The translations under genes were made by a program, and so were the position numbers. DNA of 64,000 nucleotides from Billgrantia ethanolica. Lineage in GTDB: Bacteria > Pseudomonadota > Gammaproteobacteria > Pseudomonadales > Halomonadaceae. The DNA lies in NCBI RefSeq assembly GCF_021404305.1, contig NZ_JABFTX010000002.1, positions 186,001-250,000 on the forward strand. The letters are read 5' to 3'. The first letter of the stretch is position 1. Every line of letters begins with the position of its first letter. The notes under the pieces are model-generated. The model was not told the origin of the DNA and ran no database searches. It was given only the letters and a program-made list of their open reading frames with translations. Of this stretch, positions 1 to 11,332 are shown one piece after another.

Positions 1-749
1 AGCAGCGCCATCAGCACCAGCAAGGTGGTGCCAGACGTCGCCAGCGTACGTGACAGGGTGAGGTTGATCGCTTCGTTGAAGATCGCCGGCATGTCGTCGA
101 TGCGCGAGGTGCGGATCGTCTCGCGGATACGGTCGTAGACGACGATGGTGTCGTTGAGCGAGTAGCCGATCACCGCCAGCAGGGCTGCCATCACCGTGAG
201 GTCGAAGTCGAACTGGAACAGTGAGAAGATGCCGACCACGATGATGACGTCGTGGAACAGGGCCAGCACGGCGCCGATGGCGAACTTGTACTGGAAGCGG
301 AAGGCCACGTAGACCATTACTACGGCCATGGCCAATAGCAGCCCCAGGCCGCTCTGGTCGCGTAGCTGCTCGCCCACCTGAGCGCCGACGAACTCGGCGC
401 GTACCAGCTCGACGGTGTCGCCATCGGCGCGCAGCAGGGCGACGACCTGCTCGCCGACATCGGGCTCGAAGGCCTGCTGCAGACGGATCAGCACCTCGGT
501 GGAGGCGCCGAAGGTCTGCACCGAAACATCGCGGAAGCCGGCCTGTTCGAGCACTTGACGGATAGCGTCCAGCGAGGGTGCCACCGCGTAGCGCACCTCT
601 ATCAGCGTGCCGCCGGTGAAGTCCAGCCCCAGGTTGAGCTGCTGGAACAGCAGCGAGACGATCGACGCCAGTATCAGCAGACCGGAGATCGCAAAGGCGA
701 TCCGGCGCTTGCCCATGAAGTCGAACTGTCGATTGACGAGGGTTTTCAT
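1..749 (-). CDS. secF: SecF, Sec translocon accessory subunit (partial, C-terminus outside window)
   Basis: SecF works with SecD and YajC at the SecYEG channel and uses the proton motive force to help pull exported proteins into the periplasm. The 249 residues present begin MKTLVNRQFDFMGKRR, followed by TM1, and carry the family motif GLDFTGGT just after it, then the periplasmic P1-type region and further membrane helices including a VIGYSLNDTIVVYDRIRE stretch typical of SecF. The ATG at 747-749 has a GAGGTGG ribosome site directly upstream. It lies 22 bp behind secD in the same operon. The gene is cut by the left edge, so roughly the last 55-65 residues of a normal SecF are missing from view, not from the genome. 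Confidence 0.95.
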   Translation of the reverse strand, partial: MKTLVNRQFDFMGKRRIAFAISGLLILASIVSLLFQQLNLGLDFTGGTLIEVRYAVAPSLDAIRQVLEQAGFRDVSVQTFGASTEVLIRLQQAFEPDVGEQVVALLRADGDTVELVRAEFVGAQVGEQLRDQSGLGLLLAMAVVMVYVAFRFQYKFAIGAVLALFHDVIIVVGIFSLFQFDFDLTVMAALLAVIGYSLNDTIVVYDRIRETIRTSRIDDMPAIFNEAINLTLSRTLATSGTTLLVLMAL

Positions 750-771
750 AACCACCTCAAGTTGGTGAGCC

Positions 772-2622
772 TTAGATCCAGAGCTTCTTGACCGGTTTAC
801 CGCCGTAAGTGAGGTTCACCATCGCACGGGTCACCAGCAGAGCGGTGAACAGCGAGGTGATGATCCCCAGCGACAGGGTCACGGCGAAGCCCTTGACCGG
901 GCCGGTGCCGATCGAGAACAGAATGACCGCCACCAGCAGGGTGGTGATGTTGGCGTCGACGATCGAGCTGAAGGCGCGCTCGTAGCCGGCATGGATCGCC
1001 TGCTGTATCGACAGCCCGTTGCGCAGCTCTTCGCGTATTCGCTCGAAAATCAGCACGTTGGCATCCACCGCCATGCCCAGCGTCAGCACGATACCGGCGA
1101 TGCCCGGCAGGGTCAGGGTGGCCCCGAGCAACGACATGGCGGCGATCAGCAGGGTCAGGTTCAGTGCCAGTGCCACGTTGGCGAAGATGCCGAACACCTT
1201 GTAGCGGATCAGCATGAACAGCACGACCAGTAGCAGGCCGATCTGCACCGACATCACGCCGCGGGCGATGTTCTCCGCACCCAGGCTCGGACCAATGGTC
1301 CGTTCCTGAACGAAGTAGATCGGTGCCGCCAGCGAGCCGGAGCGCAGCAGCAGGGCCAGCTCGGCCGCCTCGGTGGGCGAGTCGAGCCCGGTGATGCGGA
1401 AGCTGTTGCCCAGCGCGCTCTGGATGGTGGCCAGGCTGATCAGGCCGCGCTCGGTATAGGGCTCGCGCACGGTGACCTCTTCGCCATCCTCCATCACCAC
1501 CCGGTCACGCGTCTTGTGCTCGATGAACAGCACCGCCATGTTGCGCCCGATGTTGGTACGGGTGGCGCGATTCATCAGCGTGCCGCCGGTGCCGTCGAGG
1601 TTGATGTTGACCTGGGGGCGACCGTTCTCGTCGAAACTACGGTTGGCACTGGAGACGCTGTCGCCGGTGATGATCACGTCACGCATCAGGTCGGCGGTGC
1701 GGTTCGGGTTGTTGCGGAAGGCGAAGGTCTCGGTCTCGGCGTCCGGCGTGTCCGGGCGCGCCTCGAGGCGGAACTCCAGGTTGGCGGTGGCGCCCACCAC
1801 GCGCTTGGCGGCCACGGTGTCCTGCACGCCGGGCAGCTCGACCACGATCCGGTCCGGGCCCTGGCGCTGTACCAGCGGCTCCGCCACACCCAGCTCGTCC
1901 ACCCGGTTGCGCAGGGTGGTGAGGTTCTGGTTGATGGCATAGTCCTGGATCTCGTTCACCGCCTGATCGGTCAGCGTCATCACCAGCAGCGAAGCGCGGC
2001 CGTCCTGCTCGCTGGCGAAGTCGAAATCGCGGAACTCGCGGCTGATCAGCCGGCGTGCCGTATCGCGATCTTCGTCGTTGGTGAAGGTGATGGTCAGCGT
2101 GCGGCCGTCGATGTCGGTGCCGCGGTAGCGGATACGTTCGCTGCGCAGCTGCTCGCGCATGGCGCTGGCGTTGACCTCGAGGCGTTGGGTCACGGCGGCG
2201 TCCATGTCGACCTCGAGCAGGAAGTGCACGCCGCCGCGCAGGTCGAGGCCGAGGGTCATGGGCGAAGCGGCAAGGTTCTGCAGCCAGCCGGGGGTGGATT
2301 CGGCCAGATTCAACGCCACCACGAAGTCGTCGCCGAGCTGATCGGTCAACAGGTCGCGGGTGCGCAGCTGGTGGTCGGCATCGTCGAGGCGGATCAGCAC
2401 GCTGGTGTCGTCGCGCTCCACGGCCTTGATGCCGATGCCGGCATCGCGAAGGGTCTGCTGGACGCGCTCGAGCTGTGCCTCATCCAGGGTGGTGTCGCCC
2501 TGAACGCTGCTGATCTGCACGGCCGGATCTTCGGGGTACAGATTAGGCAGCGAGTAGACGACGCCGCCAATGAGCACGATGAGTATCAGCAGATACTTCC
2601 ACAAGGGATAACGGTTGAGCAT
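772..2622 (-). CDS. secD: SecD, Sec translocon accessory subunit
   Basis: SecD is the larger partner of SecF in the inner-membrane SecDF-YajC complex, which drives late steps of protein export with the proton gradient. The 616-residue protein has an N-terminal membrane helix (about residues 9-28), a large periplasmic region that includes the GLDLRGGVHF motif near residue 125, and a C-terminal block of five helices with the VDANVLIFERIREE motif. Its length matches the enterobacterial protein (about 615). It follows yajC after a 153-bp spacer, unusually wide for this operon, in which I see only a short 6-bp hairpin around 2734-2750. secF follows after 22 bp. Confidence 0.97.
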   Translation of the reverse strand: MLNRYPLWKYLLILIVLIGGVVYSLPNLYPEDPAVQISSVQGDTTLDEAQLERVQQTLRDAGIGIKAVERDDTSVLIRLDDADHQLRTRDLLTDQLGDDFVVALNLAESTPGWLQNLAASPMTLGLDLRGGVHFLLEVDMDAAVTQRLEVNASAMREQLRSERIRYRGTDIDGRTLTITFTNDEDRDTARRLISREFRDFDFASEQDGRASLLVMTLTDQAVNEIQDYAINQNLTTLRNRVDELGVAEPLVQRQGPDRIVVELPGVQDTVAAKRVVGATANLEFRLEARPDTPDAETETFAFRNNPNRTADLMRDVIITGDSVSSANRSFDENGRPQVNINLDGTGGTLMNRATRTNIGRNMAVLFIEHKTRDRVVMEDGEEVTVREPYTERGLISLATIQSALGNSFRITGLDSPTEAAELALLLRSGSLAAPIYFVQERTIGPSLGAENIARGVMSVQIGLLLVVLFMLIRYKVFGIFANVALALNLTLLIAAMSLLGATLTLPGIAGIVLTLGMAVDANVLIFERIREELRNGLSIQQAIHAGYERAFSSIVDANITTLLVAVILFSIGTGPVKGFAVTLSLGIITSLFTALLVTRAMVNLTYGGKPVKKLWI

Positions 2623-2775
2623 GGGAGCCCTGCCTAGGTTGCGTATAGAAGGCTACGGGACGGCAGCGCGGCCGCATGTCCGCTTCCGGTCGAGAAGGGA
2701 ACACCCGGCCGCCAGGCGACCCCCGCCGTTACCCGGCTCGGGAAGAGCCGACGGCAAGGGCGAGGAGCGTCGACG

Positions 2776-3105
2776 TCAGATGGACTTGATGGTGCCCTTG
2801 GGCAGCACGTTGGCCACGGCATTTTTCTGTACGTTGACTTCGGTGTTCTCGGCCACTTCCAGGGTGATGAACTCGTCGCTCACCTTGGTGATGCGTCCTA
2901 CCAGACCGCCACCGATCACCACCTCGTCGCCCTTGGACAGGCCACCGACCAGCTCGCGATGCTGCTTGGCCCGCTTGGCCTGGGGGCGCCACAGCAGGAA
3001 GTAGAAGATCAGCACGAAACCGACCAGCATGATGATCTGGGCCATGCCGCCGCCTGCGCCGCCGGCATCCTGAGCCATGGCCGGAGAGATGAAGAAATCC
3101 AGCAT
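2776..3105 (-). CDS. yajC: YajC, SecDF-associated membrane protein
   Basis: YajC is a small single-span inner-membrane protein that binds SecDF and AcrB; its exact role is unsettled. The 109 residues show one membrane helix (IIMLVGFVLIFYFLLW, about residues 24-39), then the family motif RPQAKRAKQH and a soluble SH3-like tail containing GDEVVIGGGLVGRI. Length is the family norm. It sits between tgt and secD in the classical queA-tgt-yajC-secDF order, so cotranscription is likely. Confidence 0.96.
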   Translation of the reverse strand: MLDFFISPAMAQDAGGAGGGMAQIIMLVGFVLIFYFLLWRPQAKRAKQHRELVGGLSKGDEVVIGGGLVGRITKVSDEFITLEVAENTEVNVQKNAVANVLPKGTIKSI

Positions 3106-3199
3106 GAGAAGCGTATCTCCTGAGGTAAGTTAAGTCGCGAGTGAGAAAGTATTGCTGCCGGCCGCTGGCGTCGTCGAGCTGGTGCCAGCGACCGATCGT

Positions 3200-5459
<2,260 letters not shown>

Positions 5460-5557
5460 GCAGGTAGGTCCGCAAATGATCGAAACGAGCGGCTGCCGGG
5501 CAGCCGCAAATAGCCGGCAAGGATACCGAAAAATGGCCCTCACGTCAGGCCTGGCGA

Positions 5558-5585
5558 TTGACCTGCCGCACCGGCCACGTATAAT
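5558..5585 (+). promoter_or_regulatory. Sigma-70 promoter of tRNA-Leu
   Basis: TTGACC at 5558-5563 and a perfect TATAAT at 5580-5585 are separated by 16 bp. Transcription would begin near 5592, a few bases before the mature tRNA 5' end at 5596. The GC-rich block right after the -10 box would suit stringent control; that part is inference. Confidence 0.85.
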
Positions 5586-5595
5586 GCTCGGCGCT

Positions 5596-5682
5596 GCCGG
5601 CGTGGCGGAATTGGTAGACGCAGCGGATTCAAAATCCGCCGGGTGCAAGCCCTTGTCGGTTCGAGTCCGACCGCCGGTACCA
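5596..5682 (+). tRNA. tRNA-Leu (anticodon CAA)
   Basis: The 87-base cloverleaf has acceptor strands GCCGGCG and CGCCGGT (a G1-U72 pair, as in E. coli leucine tRNAs), discriminator A and an encoded CCA. The anticodon stem GCGGA/TCCGC encloses TTCAAAA, giving anticodon CAA that reads UUG. A long variable arm typical of class II tRNAs follows, then the T stem GTCGG/CCGAC with loop TTCGAGT. Promoter and terminator flank it, so it is a single-gene transcript. Confidence 0.97.
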
Positions 5683-5701
5683 TCGAAAGAATGGTCATTG
5701 A

Positions 5702-5734
5702 AACAGTCGCTTATGGGCGGCTGTTTTGCGTTTT
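5702..5734 (+). terminator. Rho-independent terminator of tRNA-Leu
   Basis: AACAGTCGC (5702-5710) pairs with GCGGCTGTT (5717-5725) across a 6-base loop, with one T-G wobble, and is followed by TTGCGTTTT. It begins 20 bp after the tRNA CCA end. Confidence 0.8.
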
Positions 5735-5879
5735 GGGCCTTTCGATTTGAGTTTGGAGAAGAGTCATCTGAGCCAGCGAGCAGCAGGCCAGCAGCTAAAT
5801 CCCGATATTTGCACTTTCCTTGATGTACCTCCCTATCCGCTGCATGCTGAGGCCTATACTCGGAGCTGAGGACTGCGGA

Positions 5880-6038
5880 ATGGGTGTGAAGACTTTTGCC
5901 TGGGTGCTGTTGGCACTCGGGCTGGCAATGGCGCTGTACGGTTGGCAGGTGCGGAACCCGGCGGCGTTCGTGGGCATTGCGCTGGCCGCGGTGGGTGTCG
6001 CGGTCCTGGCCACGTCGGGGCGCCGACCGGGCGGTTGA
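5880..6038 (+). CDS. Small two-helix membrane protein, unknown function
   Basis: A 52-residue product ([14 protein letters not shown]...) made almost entirely of two hydrophobic helices (about residues 7-20 and 29-45) joined by a short loop GWQVRNP, ending in a basic tail SGRRPGG. The ATG at 5880 has a GAGG about 8 bases upstream; the open frame continues to 5820 but that extension does not look like protein. I do not recognise a family. It stands alone between the tRNA terminator and rnk. The membrane prediction is firm, its being a gene only moderately so. Confidence 0.5.
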   Translation: MGVKTFAWVLLALGLAMALYGWQVRNPAAFVGIALAAVGVAVLATSGRRPGG

Positions 6039-6196
6039 GCCCTCGCGTAGGTCTCGTCCGGGCCTGACTTTCATCGGGCTTAGGCTTACCATAGTTAGAG
6101 TCACAGTCCTTCTCCCATCGGGCGAAGGGCTGTTTTCGTTGCATGGCCGGCAGCCACTATCGTCATGAACGGCGCTGCCGGTGCCAAGGAGGTTGT

Positions 6197-6610
6197 ATGT
6201 CATCTCGTCCCCCCATCATCATCAACCGCCTGGACGCAGAGCGGCTGCAGCGCCTGATCGATCAGGCCGACGACAAGGACCGCTTCGTGGCCGACTGCCT
6301 CGAAGAGGAGCTCGAGCGCGGCGAGGTGATCGACCCGGAAGACATTCCGGAAGATGTGGTCAGTATGAACAGCCAGGTGCAGTTCACCGATCTGACACGT
6401 AACCGTCAGATGATACGCACGCTGGTCTATCCTCATGCGCTGGCCACCACAGAAGACGGCATCTCGGTGATGGCGCCCATTGGTGCCGGGCTCATCGGTT
6501 TGCGTATCGGCGACGAGATCGATTGGCCGCTGCCCGGTGGCGGCAAGGCGCAGCTGCGCATCGACGCGATTCTGTGGCAACCCGAGCGCGAGGGGCAGTT
6601 CCACCGTTGA
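6197..6610 (+). CDS. rnk: Rnk-type nucleoside diphosphate kinase regulator (GreA/GreB-like)
   Basis: Rnk proteins resemble the C-terminal domain of GreA/GreB, bind RNA polymerase near the secondary channel, and affect nucleoside triphosphate pools and alginate regulation in pseudomonads. The 137-residue product has a short N-terminal helical pair (residues about 1-50) and a C-terminal FKBP-like Gre domain with [39 protein letters not shown] and WPLPGG. The ATG at 6197 is preceded by an excellent AAGGAGG (6186-6192). Length equals E. coli Rnk (136). It is monocistronic by layout. Confidence 0.92.
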   Translation: MSSRPPIIINRLDAERLQRLIDQADDKDRFVADCLEEELERGEVIDPEDIPEDVVSMNSQVQFTDLTRNRQMIRTLVYPHALATTEDGISVMAPIGAGLIGLRIGDEIDWPLPGGGKAQLRIDAILWQPEREGQFHR

Positions 6611-6655
6611 GGTGGCATCAGCGTCGCTAACGTATAGTCGCAGAGGAGCAGGGGA

Positions 6656-7273
6656 GTGCCGCTTTCCTTATGGATGTCGCTGGTAGCCGTGTGCGCCATG
6701 GGGGCGATGTCGCCGGGTCCGAGCCTGGCGTTGGTGCTGCGCCACACCCTCGGTGGCGGGCGGGCGCCAGGTATCGTGGCGGCGCTGTCCCATGCCATGG
6801 GCGTGGGCTTCTATGCCCTGCTCACGGTGCTGGGGCTGGGTGCGCTGATCGTGCGCTTTCCCACCCTGTTCCAGGCCATCACCTGGGCCGGCGCGGCCTA
6901 TCTGGCCTGGCTCGGCATCAAGGCGCTGCGCGCCGGCAGGGCGGCGGCGCTTGAAGCCGCCGGCGTGGCGACCACCCGCCGGCAGGCGGCGCGCGAAGGC
7001 ATGCTGGTCGCGCTGGGCAATCCCAAGTTGATCCTGTTCTTCGTTGCCCTGCTCAGCCAGTTCGTCACGCCGGACATGTCCGTGACCGCCAAGGCGGTCA
7101 TCGTGCTCACGGCGATGATCATCGATGGCGGTTGGTACGTGCTGGTGGCGGTGTCGTTGACCCATTCACGCGTGCTGCCCTGGCTGCAGGCTCGGGCGCA
7201 CTGGATCCATCGCATCACCGGCGTCATGCTGCTGGCGCTCGCGCTGCGAGTGGTGGCGGGCCCCCTCGGCTGA
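6656..7273 (+). CDS. LysE/RhtB-family amino acid exporter
   Basis: A 205-residue inner-membrane protein of the LysE/RhtB superfamily, which exports amino acids or related metabolites. Six hydrophobic segments are visible, with the characteristic N-terminal MSPGPSLALVLRHTLGGG motif and GNPKLILFFVALLSQF in the middle. GTG at 6656 is the start, preceded by GAGGAGCAGGGGA. The substrate cannot be told from sequence. No neighbouring gene shares its direction closely enough to suggest an operon with a known pathway. Confidence 0.9.
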   Translation: MPLSLWMSLVAVCAMGAMSPGPSLALVLRHTLGGGRAPGIVAALSHAMGVGFYALLTVLGLGALIVRFPTLFQAITWAGAAYLAWLGIKALRAGRAAALEAAGVATTRRQAAREGMLVALGNPKLILFFVALLSQFVTPDMSVTAKAVIVLTAMIIDGGWYVLVAVSLTHSRVLPWLQARAHWIHRITGVMLLALALRVVAGPLG

Positions 7274-7372
7274 GCGGGTGCGCTCGGTTGGCTGGATTGC
7301 GTTGAGAAGTGAACCGGCTGTTCATCAGGGATGATGGTAGTCTCAGAATAATTCGAGAACGAGTTCCCCCTG

Positions 7373-8608
7373 ATGAACGTTTTCTCCGAGGTGGAAGAAG
7401 AGCGGGCGCTGGCCATGGTGCTCGACGAGGACCCGGATGTGGTCGCGGTCCTCTCCCTCCAGTTGCATGTCCTGGGCCTCGAGAGTCGTTGCTATCGGCG
7501 CGCCGATGCGCTGCTGGCCGAGCTCGACGAGTGTGCCCCACAGTTGGTGATCATGGGGCTCGAGTTCGGCGATCCGGACGGCATCGAGCTGCTGCGCCTG
7601 CTGGCGCGGCAGCAATTCGCCGGCTGGGTGCTGCTGCTGGGCGGTGTCGAACGCAAGATCTCGCGCATTGCCGAGCGGGTCGGCCAGACCCTGGGGCTGC
7701 AGATGCTCGGCTCGCTGGACAAGCCGATGCGCCTGGCCGAACTCCGGCAGCGCCTGGATCGGCTGCGCCCCGGCTGCAAGCCGACCATCGTGCCCGACGA
7801 CAGTCCCTTCTTTTCCGCCGATGAGCTGGAGTCGGCGCTGCAGCGCCACGAGCTCACCGTGCACTATCAGCCGCAGTTCGAGCTGGCGACCGGTCGCCTC
7901 AGCGGGGTCGAGGCGCTGGTGCGCTGGGCGCATCCCGAGATCGGGCTGATCGGCCCAGCCAGCTTTCTGCCCATGCTCACGGCCGGCCAGAGCCGCCGGC
8001 TCACCTGTCACGTACTCGAGCGGGCCTTGCTCGACGCTCGGCGCTGGCGTGAGCAGGGCGTGCTGCTGTCGATTTCGGTCAACGTCACCGCCGACGATCT
8101 GATGGAGGCCCAACTGCCGGCGCTGACGCGTCAGTTGACTCCGGAAGATTCGCCGTTGGTGGTACTCGAGATCACCGAGACGGCGGCTATGGACGATGAG
8201 CTGCTGGGCTCGGAGGTCGCCGCGCGGCTGCACCTCAGCGGTATGGAGGTGGCGGTGGACGACTTCGGCGTCGGTTTCTCCTCGCTCTCTCGCTTACAGA
8301 TGTTGCCCATCAGCGAGCTGAAGATCGACCGCAGTTTCGTCCGGCACGTGCAGCAGGACAGTCAGGATGCGGCCATCGTCGAGGCCATCGCCCTGCTCGG
8401 GCGGCGCCTCGGTATCCGCGTGGTGGCGGAAGGGGTCGAGGAGCTCGACTGCCTGCCAACTCTGGCCCGCTTCGGCTGCACCCACGTGCAGGGTTTCGGC
8501 CTGGCTCGGCCGGTACCGGCCGAGGAAATTCCGCGGCTGGCGTCCGATCAGTCGCCGATTCGCGCCAGAATCGCCGCCAGCGGCGAATCGGGCGGCAGTA
8601 CGCCATAG
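7373..8608 (+). CDS. Response-regulator-like EAL protein (probable c-di-GMP phosphodiesterase) with degenerate receiver
   Basis: The 411-residue protein has an N-terminal receiver-like domain (about 12-130) and a C-terminal EAL domain (about 150-395) that should hydrolyse cyclic di-GMP. The EAL side keeps its metal and catalytic residues: EALVRW (Glu180), SVNVT, LEITET, VDDFGVGFS, LKIDRSFV, VAEGVEE and VQGFG. The receiver keeps an acidic start (DEDPD) and the DKP lysine (Lys117), but the phospho-acceptor Asp expected in a LxxDL context is Gly62 (PQLVIMGLEF). It is therefore unlikely to be switched by ordinary aspartate phosphorylation. No partner kinase lies nearby. Its 3' end overlaps the convergent aidB by 61 bp. 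Confidence 0.88.
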   Translation: MNVFSEVEEERALAMVLDEDPDVVAVLSLQLHVLGLESRCYRRADALLAELDECAPQLVIMGLEFGDPDGIELLRLLARQQFAGWVLLLGGVERKISRIAERVGQTLGLQMLGSLDKPMRLAELRQRLDRLRPGCKPTIVPDDSPFFSADELESALQRHELTVHYQPQFELATGRLSGVEALVRWAHPEIGLIGPASFLPMLTAGQSRRLTCHVLERALLDARRWREQGVLLSISVNVTADDLMEAQLPALTRQLTPEDSPLVVLEITETAAMDDELLGSEVAARLHLSGMEVAVDDFGVGFSSLSRLQMLPISELKIDRSFVRHVQQDSQDAAIVEAIALLGRRLGIRVVAEGVEELDCLPTLARFGCTHVQGFGLARPVPAEEIPRLASDQSPIRARIAASGESGGSTP

Positions 8609-10200
8609 GCGGGGCTGGCTTCCACGCCGAGGCGCGAGCGACAGAAGGTTTTGGCCACCTCGGCCGGTGCATGACGCAGAAGTAACGCAGCTTGCAGGCT
8701 CTGCGCCAGACGCTGAGTCAGCCAGCGGGCGCGAGGCTCCAGCGTCTCGCCGGGTAGCGTCAGGTCGTGCTCGAGCGCTGCCAGAGCCAGATCGAGGTCC
8801 TGTTGCAGGCCCTGGGCGGCGCGCAGCTCCACCCGCAGGGCGGCGACCGATTCGGGGTGGCGCGCCAGCACCCGCAGCAGATCCAGGCAGATCACGTTGC
8901 CCGAGCCTTCCCAGATCGAATTCACCGGCGCCTCGCGATAGAGCCTGGCCAGCGGCGCCTCCTCGACATAGCCGATGCCGCCCAGGCACTCCATGGCCTC
9001 GGCCATGAAGCCGGGCCCGCGCTTGTTGTGCCAGTACTTGGCCAGGGTGGGCAGCACTCGGGCCAGGGCCGTTTCGTGTGCGTCGCCGCGAGCGTTACCG
9101 TCGAAGGCGCGAGCGGCGCGCATGACCAGCGCCACGCCGGCTTCCACCTCCAATGCCAGGTCGGCAATCACTACCTGCATCAGCGGCTGTTCGGCCAGCA
9201 GGCGGCCGAAGGCGTGGCGATCGCGCACGTGGCGCCACGCCTCGGCCAAGGCCTGGCGCATCATGCCGACCGGGGCGGTGGCGGCATCGAGCCGGGTCTG
9301 CTGCACCATGTCGATGATGGTGGCCACCCCACGTCCGGGTTCGCCGACCAGGCTTGCCCAGGCGCTGCGATACTCGATCTCGGCGGAGGCGTTGGCGCGG
9401 TTGCCGCACTTCTCCTTGAGGCGCTGGAGCTCGATGGCGTTGCGCTCGCCGTCCGGCGTGAAGCGCGGCACCAGGAAGCAGGTCAGTCCTGCGTCGGTCT
9501 GGGCCAGGGTGAGGAAGGCATCGGACATCGGCGCGCTGCAGAACCACTTGTGGCCGGTGAGCCGCCAGCCCTCGCCGTCGCGCTCGGCGCGGGTGGTATT
9601 GCGGCGCACGTCGCTGCCGCCCTGTTTCTCGGTCATGGCCATGCCGAAGGTGAGCCCGCGCTTTTGGCCAGCGGGAAGCGGACGCGGGTCGTAGGCGTTG
9701 GCCAGCAGCCCCGGCGCCCATGCCGCTTCGATGTCGGGGCTGCGGCGCAGCACCGGCATGGCGGCGTGGGTCATGGTCACCGGACAGCAGAAGCCGGGCT
9801 CGGCCTGGGTCAGCAGGTAGAGCGCGGCGATATGGGCCTGATGCCCGCCGCGGCTCTCTTCCTGCCAGGCCACGGCGTGCCAGCCGTTGTCGATGGCCAG
9901 GTGCATCAGCTCGTGGTAGGCGGGGTGATAGCGCACTTCGTCCAGCCGCCGGCCGTGGCGGTCGAACAGAACCAGCTCCGGTGGGTGGCGGTTGGCCTGC
10001 TCACCCAGTATTTGTACGCGCAGGCTGCCCGCTTCGCGTCCCAGCGCTGCCAGACGCTCGCTGACCCAGGCGGGGGCTTCGCGCTCCAGCGCCTCACGCA
10101 GCGGCAGATCGCTGGCCAGCAGGTCGCTGTCGCCGGGCGTGTCGGGTTGGTTGACCACCTCATGGGTAGCCAGTCGGCTGCGAGGGGCGTTGTCGCGCAT
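8548..10200 (-). CDS. aidB: AidB-like acyl-CoA dehydrogenase family protein
   Basis: AidB is a flavoprotein of the acyl-CoA dehydrogenase fold linked to protection from alkylating agents in E. coli; catalytic turnover on isovaleryl-CoA is weak. The 550-residue product matches AidB closely in its N-terminus (ATHEVVNQP), in RRLDEVRYHPAYHELM, CCPVTMTHA, FGMAMTEKQGGSDVR, and in RLYREAPVNSIWEGSGN near the C-terminal FAD contacts. A GAAGGAGAACCTGC ribosome site supports the ATG at 10200. No ada or alk gene is adjacent, so an adaptive-response role is not shown by context. Confidence 0.9.
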   Translation of the reverse strand: MRDNAPRSRLATHEVVNQPDTPGDSDLLASDLPLREALEREAPAWVSERLAALGREAGSLRVQILGEQANRHPPELVLFDRHGRRLDEVRYHPAYHELMHLAIDNGWHAVAWQEESRGGHQAHIAALYLLTQAEPGFCCPVTMTHAAMPVLRRSPDIEAAWAPGLLANAYDPRPLPAGQKRGLTFGMAMTEKQGGSDVRRNTTRAERDGEGWRLTGHKWFCSAPMSDAFLTLAQTDAGLTCFLVPRFTPDGERNAIELQRLKEKCGNRANASAEIEYRSAWASLVGEPGRGVATIIDMVQQTRLDAATAPVGMMRQALAEAWRHVRDRHAFGRLLAEQPLMQVVIADLALEVEAGVALVMRAARAFDGNARGDAHETALARVLPTLAKYWHNKRGPGFMAEAMECLGGIGYVEEAPLARLYREAPVNSIWEGSGNVICLDLLRVLARHPESVAALRVELRAAQGLQQDLDLALAALEHDLTLPGETLEPRARWLTQRLAQSLQAALLLRHAPAEVAKTFCRSRLGVEASPAYGVLPPDSPLAAILARIGD

Positions 10201-10428
10201 GCAGGTTCTCCTTCGGCGCCGTCGTTCCTCGTCCTTGCAGCATGGTCAGTCGCTCCGGGTCGGTCAACGCGCCGCAGGCGTGACCTGACTGCCGCTTCCC
10301 GGTAGGCTTGTGGCCGGCGCGCGAACGAAGCCTCGCTGGGCAAACCCCATCGAAAGGTTGCCGCGATACGCTGAGAGGTGCTACGTGTAAAACGTGGCGT
10401 GGGAAAGGTGACAGCGAGGCAGGCAGAC

Positions 10429-10923
10429 ATGGCCATCCACGAACACGAGTGCCGTACCTTCCGCGGCGAGCCCTTCAACCTGCGTGCCCTGCAAGGGCAG
10501 GTGCTGCTGATCGTGAACGTGGCCAGCCGCTGCGGTTACACGCCCCAGCTCGGCGAGCTGGAGCGCCTCTATCGCAGTCACCGCGAGCGTGGCTTTACCG
10601 TTCTGGCCTTTCCCTGCAATCAGTTCGCGCGCCAGTCGCCGGAAACGGCGCTGGACTTCTGCGCCTTCAGTTCCAGCCAGTATGGGGTGACCTTTCCGGT
10701 GATGGAGAAGGTTAAGGTCAACGGGCGCGACGCGCATCCACTGTTCGTCGAGCTCAAGCGTCAGGCGCCCGGCGTGATGGGGACCGGCATGGTCAAGTGG
10801 AACTTCACCAAGTTCCTGGTGGCGCGGGACGGCAGGGTGTTGCGGCGTTTTTCGCCCCGCGACAGCGGGCCGGAGCTCGAACGCGCGCTGGAGCAGGCGC
10901 TGGATGAGGACTTCCGCCTCTAA
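10429..10923 (+). CDS. Glutathione peroxidase-family protein (thiol peroxidase)
   Basis: A 164-residue cytoplasmic peroxidase of the Gpx family, reducing hydrogen and lipid peroxides with glutathione or thioredoxin. The catalytic set is visible: Cys35 in NVASRCGYT, Gln65 in FPCNQFARQ, and Trp124 with Asn125 in VKWNFTKF. A Cys takes the place of selenocysteine, as in most bacterial members. The second motif reads FARQSPE rather than the usual FGGQEP. Start chosen at ATG 10429, after GCGAGGCAGG; an in-frame start upstream at 10378 has no support. Convergent with the DUF7079 gene 16 bp away. Confidence 0.93.
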   Translation: MAIHEHECRTFRGEPFNLRALQGQVLLIVNVASRCGYTPQLGELERLYRSHRERGFTVLAFPCNQFARQSPETALDFCAFSSSQYGVTFPVMEKVKVNGRDAHPLFVELKRQAPGVMGTGMVKWNFTKFLVARDGRVLRRFSPRDSGPELERALEQALDEDFRL

Positions 10924-10939
10924 CTCATGTGCCTCTACT

Positions 10940-11332
10940 TCAGGAGTGCGGTGCTTCGCCGCGTTCCATCATCACCCGGGCAATCAGCTCGTTCCAGCGG
11001 TGGCGAGTCATCATGGTGGTCAGCCCCGAGAACAGCGCCCAGCTCTTGCGTCGCCACCCCTTGAGCTTGAGGTTGTGGGCAACCAGCTGCTGCATCAGCT
11101 GATAGTCGTCGAAATCGCGCCAGCGCCCGGCAATCGACATCTGGTTGCGCGACATCACCGGTGCCAGCTCCAGGCGAAAGATCCATTCCAGCTCGTGCAG
11201 CGTCAGCTCGTGGCGCTCTATCACCGCCACCATACGGGCGAACTCGCGTTCGCTGGGCTCGCGATCCAGCCACAGCGGAGCCAGCGCCAGCCATAGCTCC
11301 CCGCGCTCATCCACCAGTGCTTGTGCGTTCAT
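10940..11332 (-). CDS. DUF7079-like small protein
   Basis: A 130-residue soluble protein, not a recognised enzyme. It begins MNAQALVDERGELWLALAPLWLD, and has ELEWIFRLELAPVMSRNQ, GRWRDFDDYQLMQQL and a C-terminal basic/aromatic part ending RGEAPHS. The pattern (IxxxExxPV...NL...GEWxxFD) is that of the DUF7079 family as I remember it. The ATG at 11332 has a GGAGG ribosome site in CAGGAGGTAGAG; the longer frame to 11482 lacks one. Stop is 16 bp from the end of the glutathione peroxidase gene. Confidence 0.72.
   Translation of the reverse strand: MNAQALVDERGELWLALAPLWLDREPSEREFARMVAVIERHELTLHELEWIFRLELAPVMSRNQMSIAGRWRDFDDYQLMQQLVAHNLKLKGWRRKSWALFSGLTTMMTRHRWNELIARVMMERGEAPHS

Noticed and set aside
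5460..6203. N-terminal extension of queA across the tRNA gene
   Set aside because: QueA homologues start at 5459, and the extension would be translated through tRNA-Leu and its promoter in the opposite direction.
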